This document shows positions 11,958 through 23,700 of a DNA stretch of 64,000 nt, piece after piece. The position numbers were made by a program, and so were the translations under genes. The notes beneath the pieces were generated by a model that saw only the letters and a list, made by a program, of their open reading frames with translations, ran no database searches and was not told the DNA's origin. The stretch comes from Hyphomicrobiales bacterium (GTDB taxonomy: Bacteria > Pseudomonadota > Alphaproteobacteria > Rhizobiales > Rhizobiaceae). Numbering within the stretch: position 1 is the stretch's first letter; each line of letters opens with the position of its first letter. The stretch spans positions 135,971 through 199,970 of the forward strand of contig UCKS01000008.1 in NCBI GenBank assembly GCA_900473045.1. The letters are read 5' to 3'.

Positions 11958-12644
11958 TTAATCGTCTTCGCCGACAACCTTCCAGATGACGGCACCGATC
12001 GCGGCACCGACGATCGGTGCGAGCCAGAACAGCCACAGTTGCTGCAACGCCCAACCACCGACGAACAGAGCCTGACCTGTCGAGCGGGCCGGGTTGACCG
12101 ATGTGTTGGTGACCGGGATCGAGATCAGGTGGATCAAGGTCAGGGTAAGGCCGATGGCGATCGGCGCGAAGCCGACCGGCACGCGGCCATGGGTGGCGCC
12201 CAAAATGATGAAGATGAAGAAGCCGGTCAAAAGCACTTCAATGACCAAGGCAGAGGTCAGCGAATAACCGCCCGGCGAATGTTCGCCGTAACCATTGGCG
12301 GCAAAACCGCCAAGCTGGAAGTCAGCCTTGCCGCTGGCAACCAGATAAAGAGCCGCAGCAGCAACAATGCCGCCTGCCACCTGGGCAATGATATAGCCGG
12401 GAAGCGAAGAGGCCGGAAATTTGCCGGCAACCGTCAAGCCAACAGACACCGCCGGATTGAAGTGACCGCCCGAAATGCCGCCGACCGCATAGGCCATGGT
12501 CAAAACGGTGAGACCAAAGGCAAACGAGACACCGAGCAGGCCGATACCGACTTCCGGAAAGGCCGCCGCCAGCACGGCACTGCCGCAGCCGCCGAACACA
12601 AGCCAGAATGTTCCTAAAAATTCCGCAGAAAGCTTCTTGAACAT
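11958..12644 (-). CDS. aqpZ: Aquaporin Z-type water channel
   Basis: 228 aa, six transmembrane helices. Both NPA boxes are present: '[15 protein letters not shown]' and '[15 protein letters not shown]'; the Arg after the second NPA and the His in helix 5 ('[13 protein letters not shown]') fit the narrow selectivity filter of water-specific aquaporins rather than glycerol facilitators. Inner membrane, osmotic water flux. It sits between murB and ddlB inside the dcw cluster, on the same strand but with its own terminator, and is divergent from an MHS transporter. Confidence 0.94.
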   Translation of the reverse strand: MFKKLSAEFLGTFWLVFGGCGSAVLAAAFPEVGIGLLGVSFAFGLTVLTMAYAVGGISGGHFNPAVSVGLTVAGKFPASSLPGYIIAQVAGGIVAAAALYLVASGKADFQLGGFAANGYGEHSPGGYSLTSALVIEVLLTGFFIFIILGATHGRVPVGFAPIAIGLTLTLIHLISIPVTNTSVNPARSTGQALFVGGWALQQLWLFWLAPIVGAAIGAVIWKVVGEDD

Positions 12645-13020
12645 GGTTTCCCCTTCAAACGGAGCAAATGCCCCAAAAGTGCCCGATACGCTTCGGCAGC
12701 GTTTCCATCAGACCCCCTGAAGGAAACGCATGCGCATCCCAGCCTGTTTGCCGTACCCGATGGCCGGGTACACAACCCAAGATTTGTCACAATTTGATTC
12801 TGGTCAAGGATTGTGCATGCCAGCCGCCCTCTAAGGTCGCATTTTTGATCACTCTGGCGAAATGAACGGCGATGCGACTGCTGCTTGACGATATTTTTAT
12901 GATCGCAACGCCTTGAATACTTGCCGATTGTTGCGTTTGGAGGGTTTTATTGCCGCTTCGCCTGCGTTAAAGCCGGGCAGCTGCCTCCCAAGACGGCAAC
13001 CACATTTCCAATACGGACAC
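12645..13020. other. aqpZ / transporter divergent promoter region
   Basis: 376 bp between two divergently transcribed genes. It must hold both promoters, but no strong consensus -35/-10 pair or known operator stood out. A GGAGGG at about 12941 is followed by only a six-codon frame, so no small gene is called. Confidence 0.5.
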
Positions 13021-14328
13021 ATGACAATGAGCGACACACTCTCCACGTCGCCGGCGGCAGTGCCGTTGAACAAGGGCCCGCTCAATTCGCCGGCCCGTGT
13101 TCTTCTGGCAAGCCTGGTCGGCACGACCATCGAATTCTTCGACTTCTACGTTTACGCCACCGCCGCGGTGCTGGTGTTCCCGGCTTTGTTCTTTCCGAAC
13201 ACAGATCCGACAACAGCACTGCTGGCGTCGTTTGCAACCTTCTCGATCGCCTTTTTCGCACGCCCGCTTGGCGCCGTCGTGTTCGGCCATTTCGGCGACC
13301 GTGTCGGCCGCAAGACCACACTTGTTGCGGCTCTTCTGACCATGGGCGTCTCGACTGTCATCATCGGCATGCTGCCCACCTATGAGCAGATCGGCGTGAT
13401 CGCACCGCTTCTGCTGGCGCTGTGCCGCTTCGGCCAGGGCTTTGGCCTTGGTGGCGAATGGGGCGGTGCCGTGCTGCTCGCCACCGAAAACGCACCGGAA
13501 GGCAAGCGCAGCTGGTACGGCATGTTCCCACAACTCGGCGCGCCTGTCGGTCTGTTCCTGTCGTCCGGCGCCTTCTGGCTGCTGCTGCATCTGATGACCC
13601 AGGAGCAATTGCTCAGCTGGGGCTGGCGCATCCCGTTCATTGCCTCGATCATCCTGATCGCCGTCGGTCTGTGGGTACGCCTGTCGATCACCGAGACACC
13701 GGCGTTCCAGAAAGCCATCGACGAGCATAAGCGCGTCGATGTGCCGGTGGTGGAACTGTTCCGCAACCACAAGCGCAGCCTCTTGCTCGGCACCTTCGTA
13801 GCCCTCGCGACCTTCGTGCTGTTCTACATCGGCTCGGCCTATCTGCTCTCCTACAACGTCAAGGTCCTGAACATCCCGTTCCTCGATGCACTGGAAATCC
13901 AGATCGTCGGCTCGGTCCTGTTCGGTATCTTCATCCCGATCGCCGGCAAGCTGGCCGAACGCTTCGGCCGCCGCGAGGTACTGATCGCAACGACCGTCTT
14001 GATCGGCATCTTCTCGTTCTTCCTGAACGTCCTGATGACATCGGGCGAAGGCGCCATCTTCGTCTTTGCAATCATTGCGATGGCTCTGATGGGCCTGACC
14101 TACGGCCTGATCGGAACGGCGCTTGCTGCCCCCTTCCCGACCAATGTGCGCTACACCGGCTCCTCGATCACCTTCAACCTCGCTGGCATTTTCGGAGCCT
14201 CGCTTGCTCCCTACGCCGCGACCTGGCTGCAGGTGAACTACGGCATGGCCTATGTCGGCTACTATCTCGGCGCCGCAGCCGTGATCACGCTGATCTGCAT
14301 CCTGCTTTCGGGCAAGGACGAAGTCTGA
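13021..14328 (+). CDS. MHS-family MFS transporter (ProP/ShiA type)
   Basis: About 435 aa, 12 predicted transmembrane helices. The MHS branch of the major facilitator superfamily carries metabolites such as proline/betaine, shikimate, citrate or alpha-ketoglutarate by proton symport. Visible hallmarks: 'GTTIEFFDFYVYATAA' in TM1, the loop 'GHFGDRVGRKTTL', 'RFGQGFGLGGEWGGAVLL', and 'LSITETPAF' before the central loop. Start may be ATG 13021 or 13027. The substrate cannot be told from sequence. It is the only plus-strand gene in the dcw region and ends at a bidirectional terminator. Confidence 0.9.
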   Translation: MTMSDTLSTSPAAVPLNKGPLNSPARVLLASLVGTTIEFFDFYVYATAAVLVFPALFFPNTDPTTALLASFATFSIAFFARPLGAVVFGHFGDRVGRKTTLVAALLTMGVSTVIIGMLPTYEQIGVIAPLLLALCRFGQGFGLGGEWGGAVLLATENAPEGKRSWYGMFPQLGAPVGLFLSSGAFWLLLHLMTQEQLLSWGWRIPFIASIILIAVGLWVRLSITETPAFQKAIDEHKRVDVPVVELFRNHKRSLLLGTFVALATFVLFYIGSAYLLSYNVKVLNIPFLDALEIQIVGSVLFGIFIPIAGKLAERFGRREVLIATTVLIGIFSFFLNVLMTSGEGAIFVFAIIAMALMGLTYGLIGTALAAPFPTNVRYTGSSITFNLAGIFGASLAPYAATWLQVNYGMAYVGYYLGAAAVITLICILLSGKDEV

Positions 14329-14352
14329 GCTTCAGCCAAAACATCAAACACC

Positions 14353-14388
14353 AAAAAGCCGCCGCAGATCACTCTGCGGCGGCTTTTT
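14353..14388. terminator. Bidirectional terminator
   Basis: AAAAAGCCGCCGCAGA / TCTGCGGCGGCTTTTT, a perfect 16-bp stem with a 4-nt loop, flanked by A and T runs so that it works for the transporter (plus) and the DUF2750 gene (minus), which converge here. Confidence 0.93.
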
Positions 14389-14426
14389 CATTAATCGATA
14401 GCATCAACGCAAAGAGGAGATGGCGA

Positions 14427-14798
14427 TTAGTGGCCGTAAACGGCGGCTGTCTGCTTCATTGCAATACGGTTTCTGACAGTCTCCGGCGTCATATCGTACC
14501 CCGTCGCGCGCTTGCCCGACCAATTGATACCAACGAAGAGGCCATCTCTTTCCAGTCCAGGAAGCCAACGGTCCACGAATTCCGACAACGCAAGCCGAGA
14601 GGTTTTGAAGCCACGATATGCGAAAACATTGTCGATAACCTTCTGAGCCCGGCTATCTGAAGACCAGAACGGCATCGCCGTCTCGCCAAACGGACTTGTC
14701 GAGGTTGGGAAACCATCGTCGTCCCGTATGGACCAGACCGTGCCATGCGCGACGATTTCGTCAAAGAATCTCGCTGTGTGTGCAGCTGTTACGCTCAT
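14427..14798 (-). CDS. DUF2750 domain protein
   Basis: 123 aa from the ATG at 14798; a GTG at 14831 would add 11 residues. No characterised function. The sequence keeps the family's pattern: 'GTVWSIRDDDGFPTS', 'MPFWSSDSRAQKVIDNV', 'FVDRWLPGLERDGLFVGINW' and 'GKRATGYDMTP'. No signal peptide or membrane segment, so cytosolic. It lies downstream of murB on the same strand, separated by 100 bp and a hairpin, inside the interrupted part of the dcw cluster. The assignment to DUF2750 is from memory of the family and not verified by a search. Confidence 0.75.
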   Translation of the reverse strand: MSVTAAHTARFFDEIVAHGTVWSIRDDDGFPTSTSPFGETAMPFWSSDSRAQKVIDNVFAYRGFKTSRLALSEFVDRWLPGLERDGLFVGINWSGKRATGYDMTPETVRNRIAMKQTAAVYGH

Positions 14799-14848
14799 AG
14801 CCTCACCACAGTGTTGTCGAAAAATGTTCACAACTGAAGAAATCTCAG

Positions 14849-14872
14849 ATCATGCAGGGATTGCTGCATGAT
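14849..14872 (-). terminator. Hairpin downstream of murB
   Basis: ATCATGCAG / CTGCATGAT, a 9-bp perfect stem with a 6-nt loop, 28 bp after the murB stop. There is no continuous T run, so it may be a weak terminator or an mRNA 3'-end stabiliser. Confidence 0.45.
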
Positions 14873-14899
14873 CATGCTCTTCCATCATCGAACGATCGC

Positions 14900-15874
14900 T
14901 CAGGCGGTCAGTTCGCCCAAAAACTCCTTGACCTCGTAGCCGGGCATGAACGTGCCGACGCGCTTGATTTCCCATTCGAGCGAAATGCCCGAGGTTTCAA
15001 ACACGCGCTGGCGCACCGTCTCGCCGAGATATTCGAGTTCGTATCCGCTCGCCTGACCGGTATTGATCATGAAATTGCAGTGCATCGGCGACATCTGCGC
15101 ACCGCCGATCATCATGCCGCGGCAACCGGCCTCGTCGATCAGCTTCCAGGCGGAATGACCGTCCGGGTTTTTGAAGGTCGAGCCGCCGGTCTTTTCGCGA
15201 ATCGGCTGAACGGTCTCGCGATGCTGGCGCACCGCATCCATCTCGGCGCGGATCTTGGCCTTGTCGTCGAGGTAGCCTTCGAAAACCGCATGGGTGAAGA
15301 TCAGGTCCTTCGACGCCGATGAATGACGGTAGCTGTAGCCCATATCGGCATTGGAGAGCACGTGGCTGTTGCCCTTACGATCGACCGCACGGACCTCGAC
15401 GACCCGCTCGCGGGTCTCGCCGCCGTTGGCACCGGCGTTCATGCGCAGCGCGCCGCCGATCGTGCCGGGAATGCCGTAATAGAAGGCGAAACCGCCGATG
15501 CCGTGATCGAGCGTCATTGCCGCCAGGTTCTTGTCCGGGCAGATCGCTCCGGCTTTGACGCGGGTCTCGGAAACCAGCTCGACATCGCCAAACCCCTTGG
15601 CCGACAGCCGGATAACGACGCCCGGAATACCACCATCGCGAACCAGGAGGTTGGAGCCGACACCGGCAACCATGACCGGTACTTCAGCGGGCAGCATCTT
15701 CAGGAACGTGACGAGATCATCGGCGTCATGCGGCTGGAACATCAGCTCGGCAAGGCCACCGGCGCGAAACCATGTGACGCGATCCATCGGCGCATCCGGC
15801 GTCAGACGTCCACGCAATTCCTTGACGCCGTCCCCCAGAGAGGCCAGCAACTTTTCTCCGTGTACCTGTTTCAT
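14900..15874 (-). CDS. murB: UDP-N-acetylenolpyruvoylglucosamine reductase MurB
   Basis: 324 aa. MurB reduces UDP-GlcNAc-enolpyruvate to UDP-MurNAc with NADPH and FAD. FAD-binding stretches '[20 protein letters not shown]' and '[20 protein letters not shown]' are intact, and the type I C-terminal region '[20 protein letters not shown]' carries the catalytic Ser. The YRHSS loop is also present. The start overlaps the murC stop by 4 nt (ATGA). Last gene of the mraZ-murB block. Confidence 0.97.
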   Translation of the reverse strand: MKQVHGEKLLASLGDGVKELRGRLTPDAPMDRVTWFRAGGLAELMFQPHDADDLVTFLKMLPAEVPVMVAGVGSNLLVRDGGIPGVVIRLSAKGFGDVELVSETRVKAGAICPDKNLAAMTLDHGIGGFAFYYGIPGTIGGALRMNAGANGGETRERVVEVRAVDRKGNSHVLSNADMGYSYRHSSASKDLIFTHAVFEGYLDDKAKIRAEMDAVRQHRETVQPIREKTGGSTFKNPDGHSAWKLIDEAGCRGMMIGGAQMSPMHCNFMINTGQASGYELEYLGETVRQRVFETSGISLEWEIKRVGTFMPGYEVKEFLGELTA

Positions 15875-17286
15875 GCGGAATTTCCTGAAATGCCAGCGAG
15901 TTCCTTCGGAAGTGCGGCAGCCCAGTAGGTGATGCTGCCAGCCCCCAAGAGAACCACAAAGTCACCGGGTTGTGCAATGGCCGATACAATCGGAGCGATT
16001 GCTTCCGGACCATCGATGAACCGCGCGTCGCGGTGACCACCGGCCTTGATACGCGAGACGAGTTCCTGCGAATTGATGCCGTCGATCGGCTCTTCGCCAG
16101 CCGAGTAGACCGGGGCGAGAAGAATCGTGTCGGCCTCGTTGAAGCAGGCGGAAAAATCCTCGAACAGGCTGTGCAGCCGCGAGAACCGGTGCGGCTGGTG
16201 CACCGCGATGACGCGGCCCTGACAGGCTTCGCGCGCAGCGCTCAGCACCGCCTTGATCTCGACCGGATGGTGACCGTAATCGTCGTAGACGCGGACATTG
16301 TTCCACTCGCCGGTAAACGTGAAGCGCCGCTTGACGCCGGCAAAGGCGGCCAGCCCCTTGGCGATATCCTCTGGCGAAATACCGAGGCGCTGGGCAACGG
16401 CGATTGCCGCGGTGGCATTGGACACATTGTGGCGGCCCGGCATTGGCAGGCGCAGGTCCTTCAACTGGATCACCTTGCCGGTGCGGCGGCGGCGGATTTC
16501 GACGTCGAACACCGAGGTGGCACCGTCCATGCGGATATTGGAAAAGCGCACGTCGGCCTGCGGGTTTTCGCCGTAAGTGATGACTTTGCGGTCCTCGATC
16601 TTGGAGACCATCGTCTGGACTTCGGGATGATCAAGGCACATGACGCCAAAACCATAGAACGGCACATTCTCGACGAACTGGCGGAAGGCTTCCCGCACGG
16701 CATCGAAATTGCCGTAGTGATCGAGATGCTCCGGATCGATATTGGTGACGACGGCGACATCGGCTGGCAGTTTCAGGAACGTGCCGTCGGATTCGTCAGC
16801 CTCGACCACCATCCACTCCCCCTCGCCCATGCGGGCGTTGGTACCGTAGGCATTGATGATGCCGCCATTGATGACGGTCGGGTCGAGACCGCCGGCCTCC
16901 AGCAGGGTGGCGACCATCGAGGTGGTGGTCGTCTTGCCGTGCGTACCGCCAATGGCGATGGCATTGCGGAAGCGCATGAGTTCGGCGAGCATTTCGGCAC
17001 GGCGGACCACCGGCAGAAGCTTTTCCCGCGCGGCGATCAATTCGGGGTTGGTCTTCTTGATCGCCGTGGAGACGACGACCACTTCGGCCTCGCCGATATT
17101 CTCGGCCTTGTGGCCGACAAACACCTCGATGCCCTTGTCACGCAGGCGCTGGACGTTGGCGCTGTCGGACTGGTCAGAGCCCTGAACCTTGTGGCCGAGA
17201 TTGTGCAGCACCTCGGCGATACCGCTCATGCCGATGCCACCGATACCGATGAAATGGACCAGGCCGATTGTCTGCGGCATTTTCAT
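15871..17286 (-). CDS. murC: UDP-N-acetylmuramate--L-alanine ligase MurC
   Basis: 471 aa. MurC adds L-Ala to UDP-MurNAc, the first peptide-stem step. The N-terminal Rossmann motif '[17 protein letters not shown]', the ATP loop GTHGKTT at 114-120, '[12 protein letters not shown]' and '[12 protein letters not shown]' are all present. Overlaps murG and murB by 4 nt on each side, so translation is coupled along murG-murC-murB. Confidence 0.98.
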   Translation of the reverse strand: MKMPQTIGLVHFIGIGGIGMSGIAEVLHNLGHKVQGSDQSDSANVQRLRDKGIEVFVGHKAENIGEAEVVVVSTAIKKTNPELIAAREKLLPVVRRAEMLAELMRFRNAIAIGGTHGKTTTTSMVATLLEAGGLDPTVINGGIINAYGTNARMGEGEWMVVEADESDGTFLKLPADVAVVTNIDPEHLDHYGNFDAVREAFRQFVENVPFYGFGVMCLDHPEVQTMVSKIEDRKVITYGENPQADVRFSNIRMDGATSVFDVEIRRRRTGKVIQLKDLRLPMPGRHNVSNATAAIAVAQRLGISPEDIAKGLAAFAGVKRRFTFTGEWNNVRVYDDYGHHPVEIKAVLSAAREACQGRVIAVHQPHRFSRLHSLFEDFSACFNEADTILLAPVYSAGEEPIDGINSQELVSRIKAGGHRDARFIDGPEAIAPIVSAIAQPGDFVVLLGAGSITYWAAALPKELAGISGNSA

Positions 17287-18407
17287 GAGCGTGTTTCCTT
17301 GAACTGTGCAATCGTCGAACCGCTGGCAATAGCTTCAACCATGGCGGCAAGCAAGCGCGCGGCATCGGGTTTGCCCGCCTGTTTGGCGTTAGCCGCCATT
17401 GCGGCGAGCTTCTCCGGGTTGGTCATCGCCCCGGTGAGGATCTTGCTGAGTTTCTCCGGCGAAAGCTCCGCCTGGACGATCACCTTGGCGCCGCCGCTCG
17501 CAGCCAGCGCTGCGGCATTGGCCGCCTGATCATGATCCAGCGCATAAGGATAGGGCACCAGGATAGCCGGACGGCCGATCACCGCGATCTCCGAAACCGT
17601 CGAGGCGCCCGAACGGCAGATAACCAGATGCGCCTTGGCAAGACGGTCGGCCATGTCGGTAAAGAAGGGGGCGATATCCGCATTCATCTCGAGCTTGGCG
17701 ACACAGCCCTCGACCATCGGCATGTCTTCGGCCCGCGCCTGCTGCGTGACCTTCAGCCGCCGCCTCAAATGATCGTCGAGCAGACTGATCGCAGTCGGGA
17801 CTGTTTTGGAAAAATACTGCGCGCCCTGGCTGCCGCCGAACACGACAAGACGAAACTCCTCGCCTTCGCCGGATGGCTGATAGGGAGCCTTCGCCGCTTC
17901 CAGAACCGCCGGACGCACCGGATTGCCGGTCGTCACCGTCTTTGCCGCATAGGGTCCATCGGTCTCAGGCAGAAACCCACCGGCAATCGCCCTGACCCGG
18001 TTGGCAAGCGCCTTGTTGGCGCGCCCCATAACGGCGTTTTGTTCGTGGATCATCGACGGAATACCCATACCGGTTGCAGCCAGCAAGGGAGGAATTGTCG
18101 GATAGCCGCCGAAACCGACGACGACCTTCGGACGCACCTTCGCCATCAGGCGGCGGGCAACGCGCATACCCGACCAGAGTGTCCATAACGATGATGCCAC
18201 TTTCAGCGGATTCTTCGATCCGATCGTCGCCGATGGGACGACATGGATTTCATCGGCCGGAAATTTGCCGGCGAAACGCTCGGCGCGGCTGTCCGTTACC
18301 AGATGAATGGAATAGCCGAGGGCCTTCAATTCGTGCGCTAGCGCTTCCGCCGGAAACAGATGGCCGCCGGTACCACCGGCGGCGAGCATGATAATGCCTT
18401 TGGTCAT
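17283..18407 (-). CDS. murG: Lipid II synthase MurG (GlcNAc transferase)
   Basis: 374 aa. Peripheral inner-membrane glycosyltransferase (GT28) that adds GlcNAc to lipid I. N-terminal glycine loop '[17 protein letters not shown]' around residues 8-24; C-domain UDP-binding '[15 protein letters not shown]' and '[20 protein letters not shown]'. 22 bp after ftsW, overlaps murC by 4 nt. Confidence 0.98.
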   Translation of the reverse strand: MTKGIIMLAAGGTGGHLFPAEALAHELKALGYSIHLVTDSRAERFAGKFPADEIHVVPSATIGSKNPLKVASSLWTLWSGMRVARRLMAKVRPKVVVGFGGYPTIPPLLAATGMGIPSMIHEQNAVMGRANKALANRVRAIAGGFLPETDGPYAAKTVTTGNPVRPAVLEAAKAPYQPSGEGEEFRLVVFGGSQGAQYFSKTVPTAISLLDDHLRRRLKVTQQARAEDMPMVEGCVAKLEMNADIAPFFTDMADRLAKAHLVICRSGASTVSEIAVIGRPAILVPYPYALDHDQAANAAALAASGGAKVIVQAELSPEKLSKILTGAMTNPEKLAAMAANAKQAGKPDAARLLAAMVEAIASGSTIAQFKETRS

Positions 18408-18429
18408 GTTCAGTCCTTACTCCACCAGC

Positions 18430-19584
18430 CTATTCGGCCGGAACGCCCATGCCGGAACGAAACAGGCTACGCTCGACAGCGCGCTTTTCCGGGCGATGGC
18501 GGGTCAACGCCAGGATGAAACCCGCCGTCACGCAGATCGCCACCATGGACGAACCGCCGTAGGAGATCAACGGCAGGGTCATGCCCTTGGCCGGCAGCAA
18601 CTGCAGATTAACGCCGATATTGATCATCGACTGGATGCCGATTTGCAGCACCAGACCGGCAACCGCAAAACGGGTAAAATCATTGCGTTCACGAAACGCG
18701 TGGCTGAGGCCGCGCATGACAAGGAAGGCGAAGATCAGCACGATGACCATGCAGAAGACGATGCCGAATTCCTCGGCCGCGACCGAGAAGATGAAGTCGG
18801 TATGGCTGTCCGGAATGATCCGCTTGACGATGCCCTCGCCCGGCCCCTGGCCAAACCAGTCGCCGCGGATGATGGCCTGCAGCGCAGTGTCCACCTGGAA
18901 CGTATCGCCCTCGCCGGTCATGAACCGGTCGATGCGGCCCGCCACGTGCGGCAGAAGAGTATAGGCAACCACAAGGCCGCCGACAGCCGAACCGCCGAGC
19001 ACGACGATCCACAGCCAGGGCATGCCGGCCATGAAGAACATGCCGCCCCACACGGCCGTGGTCAGGATCGTCTGGCCAAGGTCAGGCTGGGCGACCAGCA
19101 GCGCCGCGACAATGCCGAACAACAGGATGGCAAACAGGTTGCCGGGAATTTCGGGCTGGCGGGCATGTTCGGAAAACAGCCACGCACAGACGACGACGAA
19201 AGCCGGTTTCATGAATTCCGATGGCTGCACCGACAAACCGGCAAGCGAGATCCAGCGGCGCGACCCCTTGACCTCGGCCCCGAAAAACAGCGCCAGAACC
19301 ATCATCGCGAGAGACGCCAGAAGCAGGATCATCGCGGTGCGGCGAACCTGCCGCGGCGACATGAAGGAAATGCCGATCATCACCGCCAGCGACGGCAAAA
19401 GGAAGGCCGCGTGCCGCTTGACGAAATGGAAGCTGTCGAGATTGAGCCGCTCGGCCACCGCCGGGCTGGCCGCGAAGGACAACATGAAACCGATGCCCAT
19501 CAATAGAATGAAGGTCGCCAGGAAGAACCTGTCGATCGTCCAGAACCAGTCGGCCACAGGGCCACGCTCGGCACGGCTTACCAT
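18430..19584 (-). CDS. ftsW: Septal peptidoglycan polymerase FtsW
   Basis: 384 aa, about ten transmembrane helices. SEDS glycosyltransferase that polymerises lipid II at the septum with FtsI. Diagnostic stretches: 'KGSRRWISLAGLSVQPSEFMK'-type region near residue 110 (here KGSRRWIS then VQPSEFMKPA), 'GQGPGEGIVKRIIPDSHTDF' with the catalytic-region Asp, and 'GGSSMVAICVTAGF' at the C-terminus. Co-transcribed with murD (60 bp) and murG (22 bp). Confidence 0.97.
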   Translation of the reverse strand: MVSRAERGPVADWFWTIDRFFLATFILLMGIGFMLSFAASPAVAERLNLDSFHFVKRHAAFLLPSLAVMIGISFMSPRQVRRTAMILLLASLAMMVLALFFGAEVKGSRRWISLAGLSVQPSEFMKPAFVVVCAWLFSEHARQPEIPGNLFAILLFGIVAALLVAQPDLGQTILTTAVWGGMFFMAGMPWLWIVVLGGSAVGGLVVAYTLLPHVAGRIDRFMTGEGDTFQVDTALQAIIRGDWFGQGPGEGIVKRIIPDSHTDFIFSVAAEEFGIVFCMVIVLIFAFLVMRGLSHAFRERNDFTRFAVAGLVLQIGIQSMINIGVNLQLLPAKGMTLPLISYGGSSMVAICVTAGFILALTRHRPEKRAVERSLFRSGMGVPAE

Positions 19585-19644
19585 TTCTTCGTCCCCTTCA
19601 ACGGCGCGTCCGGCGCCAATATCTCAAAGTCAGGGTCGTCACCC

Positions 19645-21036
<1,392 letters not shown>

Positions 21037-21042
21037 CGTCTG

Positions 21043-22143
21043 TTACCGCAGCTTCAGGGTCGAAAGGCCGACCATGGCGAGAATGACGGCGATGATCCAG
21101 AAGCGGATAACCACCTGGCTTTCGGTCCAGCCGAGCTTTTCGAAATGGTGATGGATCGGCGCCATCAGGAAGACGCGCTTGCCGGTGCGCTTAAACCAGA
21201 AGACCTGGATGATCACCGACAGGGTTTCCATGACGAACAGGCCGCCGATGATGACCATGACGATTTCATGCTTGGTGGCGACGGCAACCGTGCCGATCAG
21301 GCCGCCGAGCGCCAGCGAGCCGGTGTCGCCCATGAAGATGGCCGCCGGCGGCGCGTTGAACCAGAGGAACCCGAGCCCCGCCCCGATCACCGCCCCAAGA
21401 ATGACCGCAAGTTCACCGGTTCCCGGGACAAAATGGATCTGCAGGTAGTTTGCAAACACCGCGTTGCCGGCGAGATAGGCGATGACACCGAAGGAGGCTG
21501 CGGCAATCATCACCGGTACGATGGCGAGGCCATCTAGACCGTCGGTCAGATTGACGGCATTGCCGGCACCGACGATGACAAAGCCGCCGAACAGAATGAA
21601 GAAATAACCGAGATTGAGCGTGAAATCCTTGAGGAACGGGAATGTCAGCGACGACCCGAAGGTCGAACCGGCCACACCGGCCGAAAGCGCCGTCCGCATC
21701 ATGAAGAAGACGGCGATGCCTGCGACCAGGAATTCGATCCCGAGCCGCGCCTTGCCGGAAAAGCCCTTGTCGGACTGTTTCGTCACCTTCAGATAATCGT
21801 CGTAAAAGCCGATGGCGCCGAAACCTAGCGTCACCAGCAGTGTCGAAACGACGTAGACGCTGGAAAGATCAGCCCAGAGCAGCGAACTGCCGACGATCCC
21901 GGCAAGGATCATCAGTCCGCCCATCGTCGGTGTACCGGCCTTCTTGAAATGGGTCTGCGGGCCATCCGCGCGGATCGGCTGGCCGCGTCCCTGCCGCACG
22001 CGCAGCGACGAAATCATCCGCGGCCCGAACAGGAAAACGATCAATGCCGAGGTGAACAGGGCGGCGCCGGTCCGGAACGTGATGTAACGGAACAGGTTGA
22101 AGAATTGAAAATGGTCCGCCAGTTCGACAAGCCAGATGAGCAT
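21043..22143 (-). CDS. mraY: Phospho-MurNAc-pentapeptide transferase MraY
   Basis: 366 aa from the ATG at 22143 (AAAGG 6 nt upstream), matching the length and N-terminus of known MraY (MLIWLVELA...); an ATG 36 nt upstream is less likely. Ten-helix inner-membrane enzyme that makes lipid I. Catalytic Asp motifs 'GFYDDYLKV' and '[10 protein letters not shown]' and the His motif '[12 protein letters not shown]' are intact. Lies between murF and murD. Confidence 0.97.
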   Translation of the reverse strand: MLIWLVELADHFQFFNLFRYITFRTGAALFTSALIVFLFGPRMISSLRVRQGRGQPIRADGPQTHFKKAGTPTMGGLMILAGIVGSSLLWADLSSVYVVSTLLVTLGFGAIGFYDDYLKVTKQSDKGFSGKARLGIEFLVAGIAVFFMMRTALSAGVAGSTFGSSLTFPFLKDFTLNLGYFFILFGGFVIVGAGNAVNLTDGLDGLAIVPVMIAAASFGVIAYLAGNAVFANYLQIHFVPGTGELAVILGAVIGAGLGFLWFNAPPAAIFMGDTGSLALGGLIGTVAVATKHEIVMVIIGGLFVMETLSVIIQVFWFKRTGKRVFLMAPIHHHFEKLGWTESQVVIRFWIIAVILAMVGLSTLKLR

Positions 22144-22265
22144 GAGGGACCTTTCCCCAAAGGTTCGTTGCAGTTTCATCCATCAGAATCACCTGATGGA
22201 AGGATAACTGCGTCCTATCAAAAGTGTCAGCATAGAACAGCGGCGAAGAATGCCTTGTCCTGCCT

Positions 22266-23699
22266 TTATTCAGCGTGTTGCGCCCCCGAATGGGCCGGAT
22301 AGAGGTCAAGAAGAGCCGAAACGATCCTGCCGCAGCCAGTCCCCTTCGACGATTTGATCATCACCACATCCCCGGCAGCGATCGAGCCGAGCGCAAATTC
22401 CTTCAACTCATCGACCGACAGACGGTACTCGACATGCGTATCGTCAGGCAGTGCGTCACGCAGATGGGCCATTTCTTCCCCCGCGAGCCAGATATCGGTA
22501 ATCCCGGCTTCGACCAACGGAGCGGCCAGCTGGGCATGGATTTCGCCGGTGGTCTCGCCCATTTCCAGCATGTCGCCGAGAATGGCGACCCGGCGCCCGC
22601 CCTCAGGCAGGGCCGTGTCTTTCAGCAGCGAGATCGCCGCCCGCATCGAAGCCGGATTGGCGTTGTAGCTTTCGTCGATCAGCACAAACGTTCCGGCCCC
22701 GATCGAAAGGCGATGGCGGGCACCGCGCCCCTTTTCGGGCTGAAGCGTTGCAAGCGCAGCAAGGGCCGCATCCATATCGGCGCCGACAAGGCTGGCCGCT
22801 CCGAGAGCCGCCAGCGCATTCTCGGCAATATGGCGCCCGGGCGCACCCATCTGGATTTCCAGCGTCTTGCCGTCAAGTGCTACCCACAGCACGCCGCCTT
22901 CCGAGCCGCCGGCATATTCGACCATGCGGAAATCGGCCTTGGCGCTGCTGCCGAAGCTATGCACGTGAGCAACACCCAGTGCGTTTGCCGTCTTCTCCAG
23001 CATGTCGAACTGTTCGTTGTCGCGGTTGAGGATCACGTGGCCATCGTCGACGAGGCCTTCCATGATCTCGGCCTTAGCGGCCGCGATTTCCTCAAGATCC
23101 TTGAAATTGCCGAGATGGGCGGCGGCGATCGTGGTGATGATGGCCACATGCGGCCGCACCATCTTGACCAGCGGCCGGATCTCGTCGGCATGATTCATGC
23201 CGATTTCAAAAATGCCGAAATCGGTATTTTCGGGCATGCGCGACAGGGTCAGCGGCACGCCCCAGTGATTGTTGAACGACGCAACGGACGCATGCACCCG
23301 GCCGGATGGCTCAAGCATGTGACGCAGCATCTCCTTTGTCGTGGTCTTGCCGACGGATCCTGTCACGGCGATGATCTTGGCGGCGCTGCGATCACGCGCA
23401 GCACAACCAAGCCGTACCATCGCCTCCAGCACGTCATCGACAACGATCATCGGTCCATTCAACCGCCCGAGCGCCGGAATCTTGGCTTCACTGACAACCA
23501 GAAGCGTTGCACCGTTGGCCAAAGCGATACCGGCATAATCGTGCCCGTCGACGCGGTCGCCCTTGATGGCGAAAAACGCCTCGCCTTTGCCGATCGAACG
23601 GCTGTCGATCGAAATGCCGGTGATGCCCTCGGGCAGATTCCCCCTCGGGCGGCCGTGCATGGCTGCCATCAGGTCGCTTGTTGTCCAGAGAAAGCTCAA
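22266..23699 (-). CDS. murF: UDP-MurNAc-tripeptide--D-Ala-D-Ala ligase MurF
   Basis: 477 aa from a TTG at 23699. This start is preferred because GGGAGGG lies about 8 nt upstream and the TTG follows the murE stop by one base (TGAT-TTG); the upstream in-frame ATG at 23798 lies deep inside murE and adds an unrelated low-quality tail. MurF attaches D-Ala-D-Ala made by DdlB. 'AVTGSVGKTTTKEML' is the ATP loop; 'NNHWGVPLTL' and 'DESYNANPASMRAAI' are family motifs. Confidence 0.93.
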   Translation of the reverse strand: MSFLWTTSDLMAAMHGRPRGNLPEGITGISIDSRSIGKGEAFFAIKGDRVDGHDYAGIALANGATLLVVSEAKIPALGRLNGPMIVVDDVLEAMVRLGCAARDRSAAKIIAVTGSVGKTTTKEMLRHMLEPSGRVHASVASFNNHWGVPLTLSRMPENTDFGIFEIGMNHADEIRPLVKMVRPHVAIITTIAAAHLGNFKDLEEIAAAKAEIMEGLVDDGHVILNRDNEQFDMLEKTANALGVAHVHSFGSSAKADFRMVEYAGGSEGGVLWVALDGKTLEIQMGAPGRHIAENALAALGAASLVGADMDAALAALATLQPEKGRGARHRLSIGAGTFVLIDESYNANPASMRAAISLLKDTALPEGGRRVAILGDMLEMGETTGEIHAQLAAPLVEAGITDIWLAGEEMAHLRDALPDDTHVEYRLSVDELKEFALGSIAAGDVVMIKSSKGTGCGRIVSALLDLYPAHSGAQHAE

Positions 23700-23700
23700 A

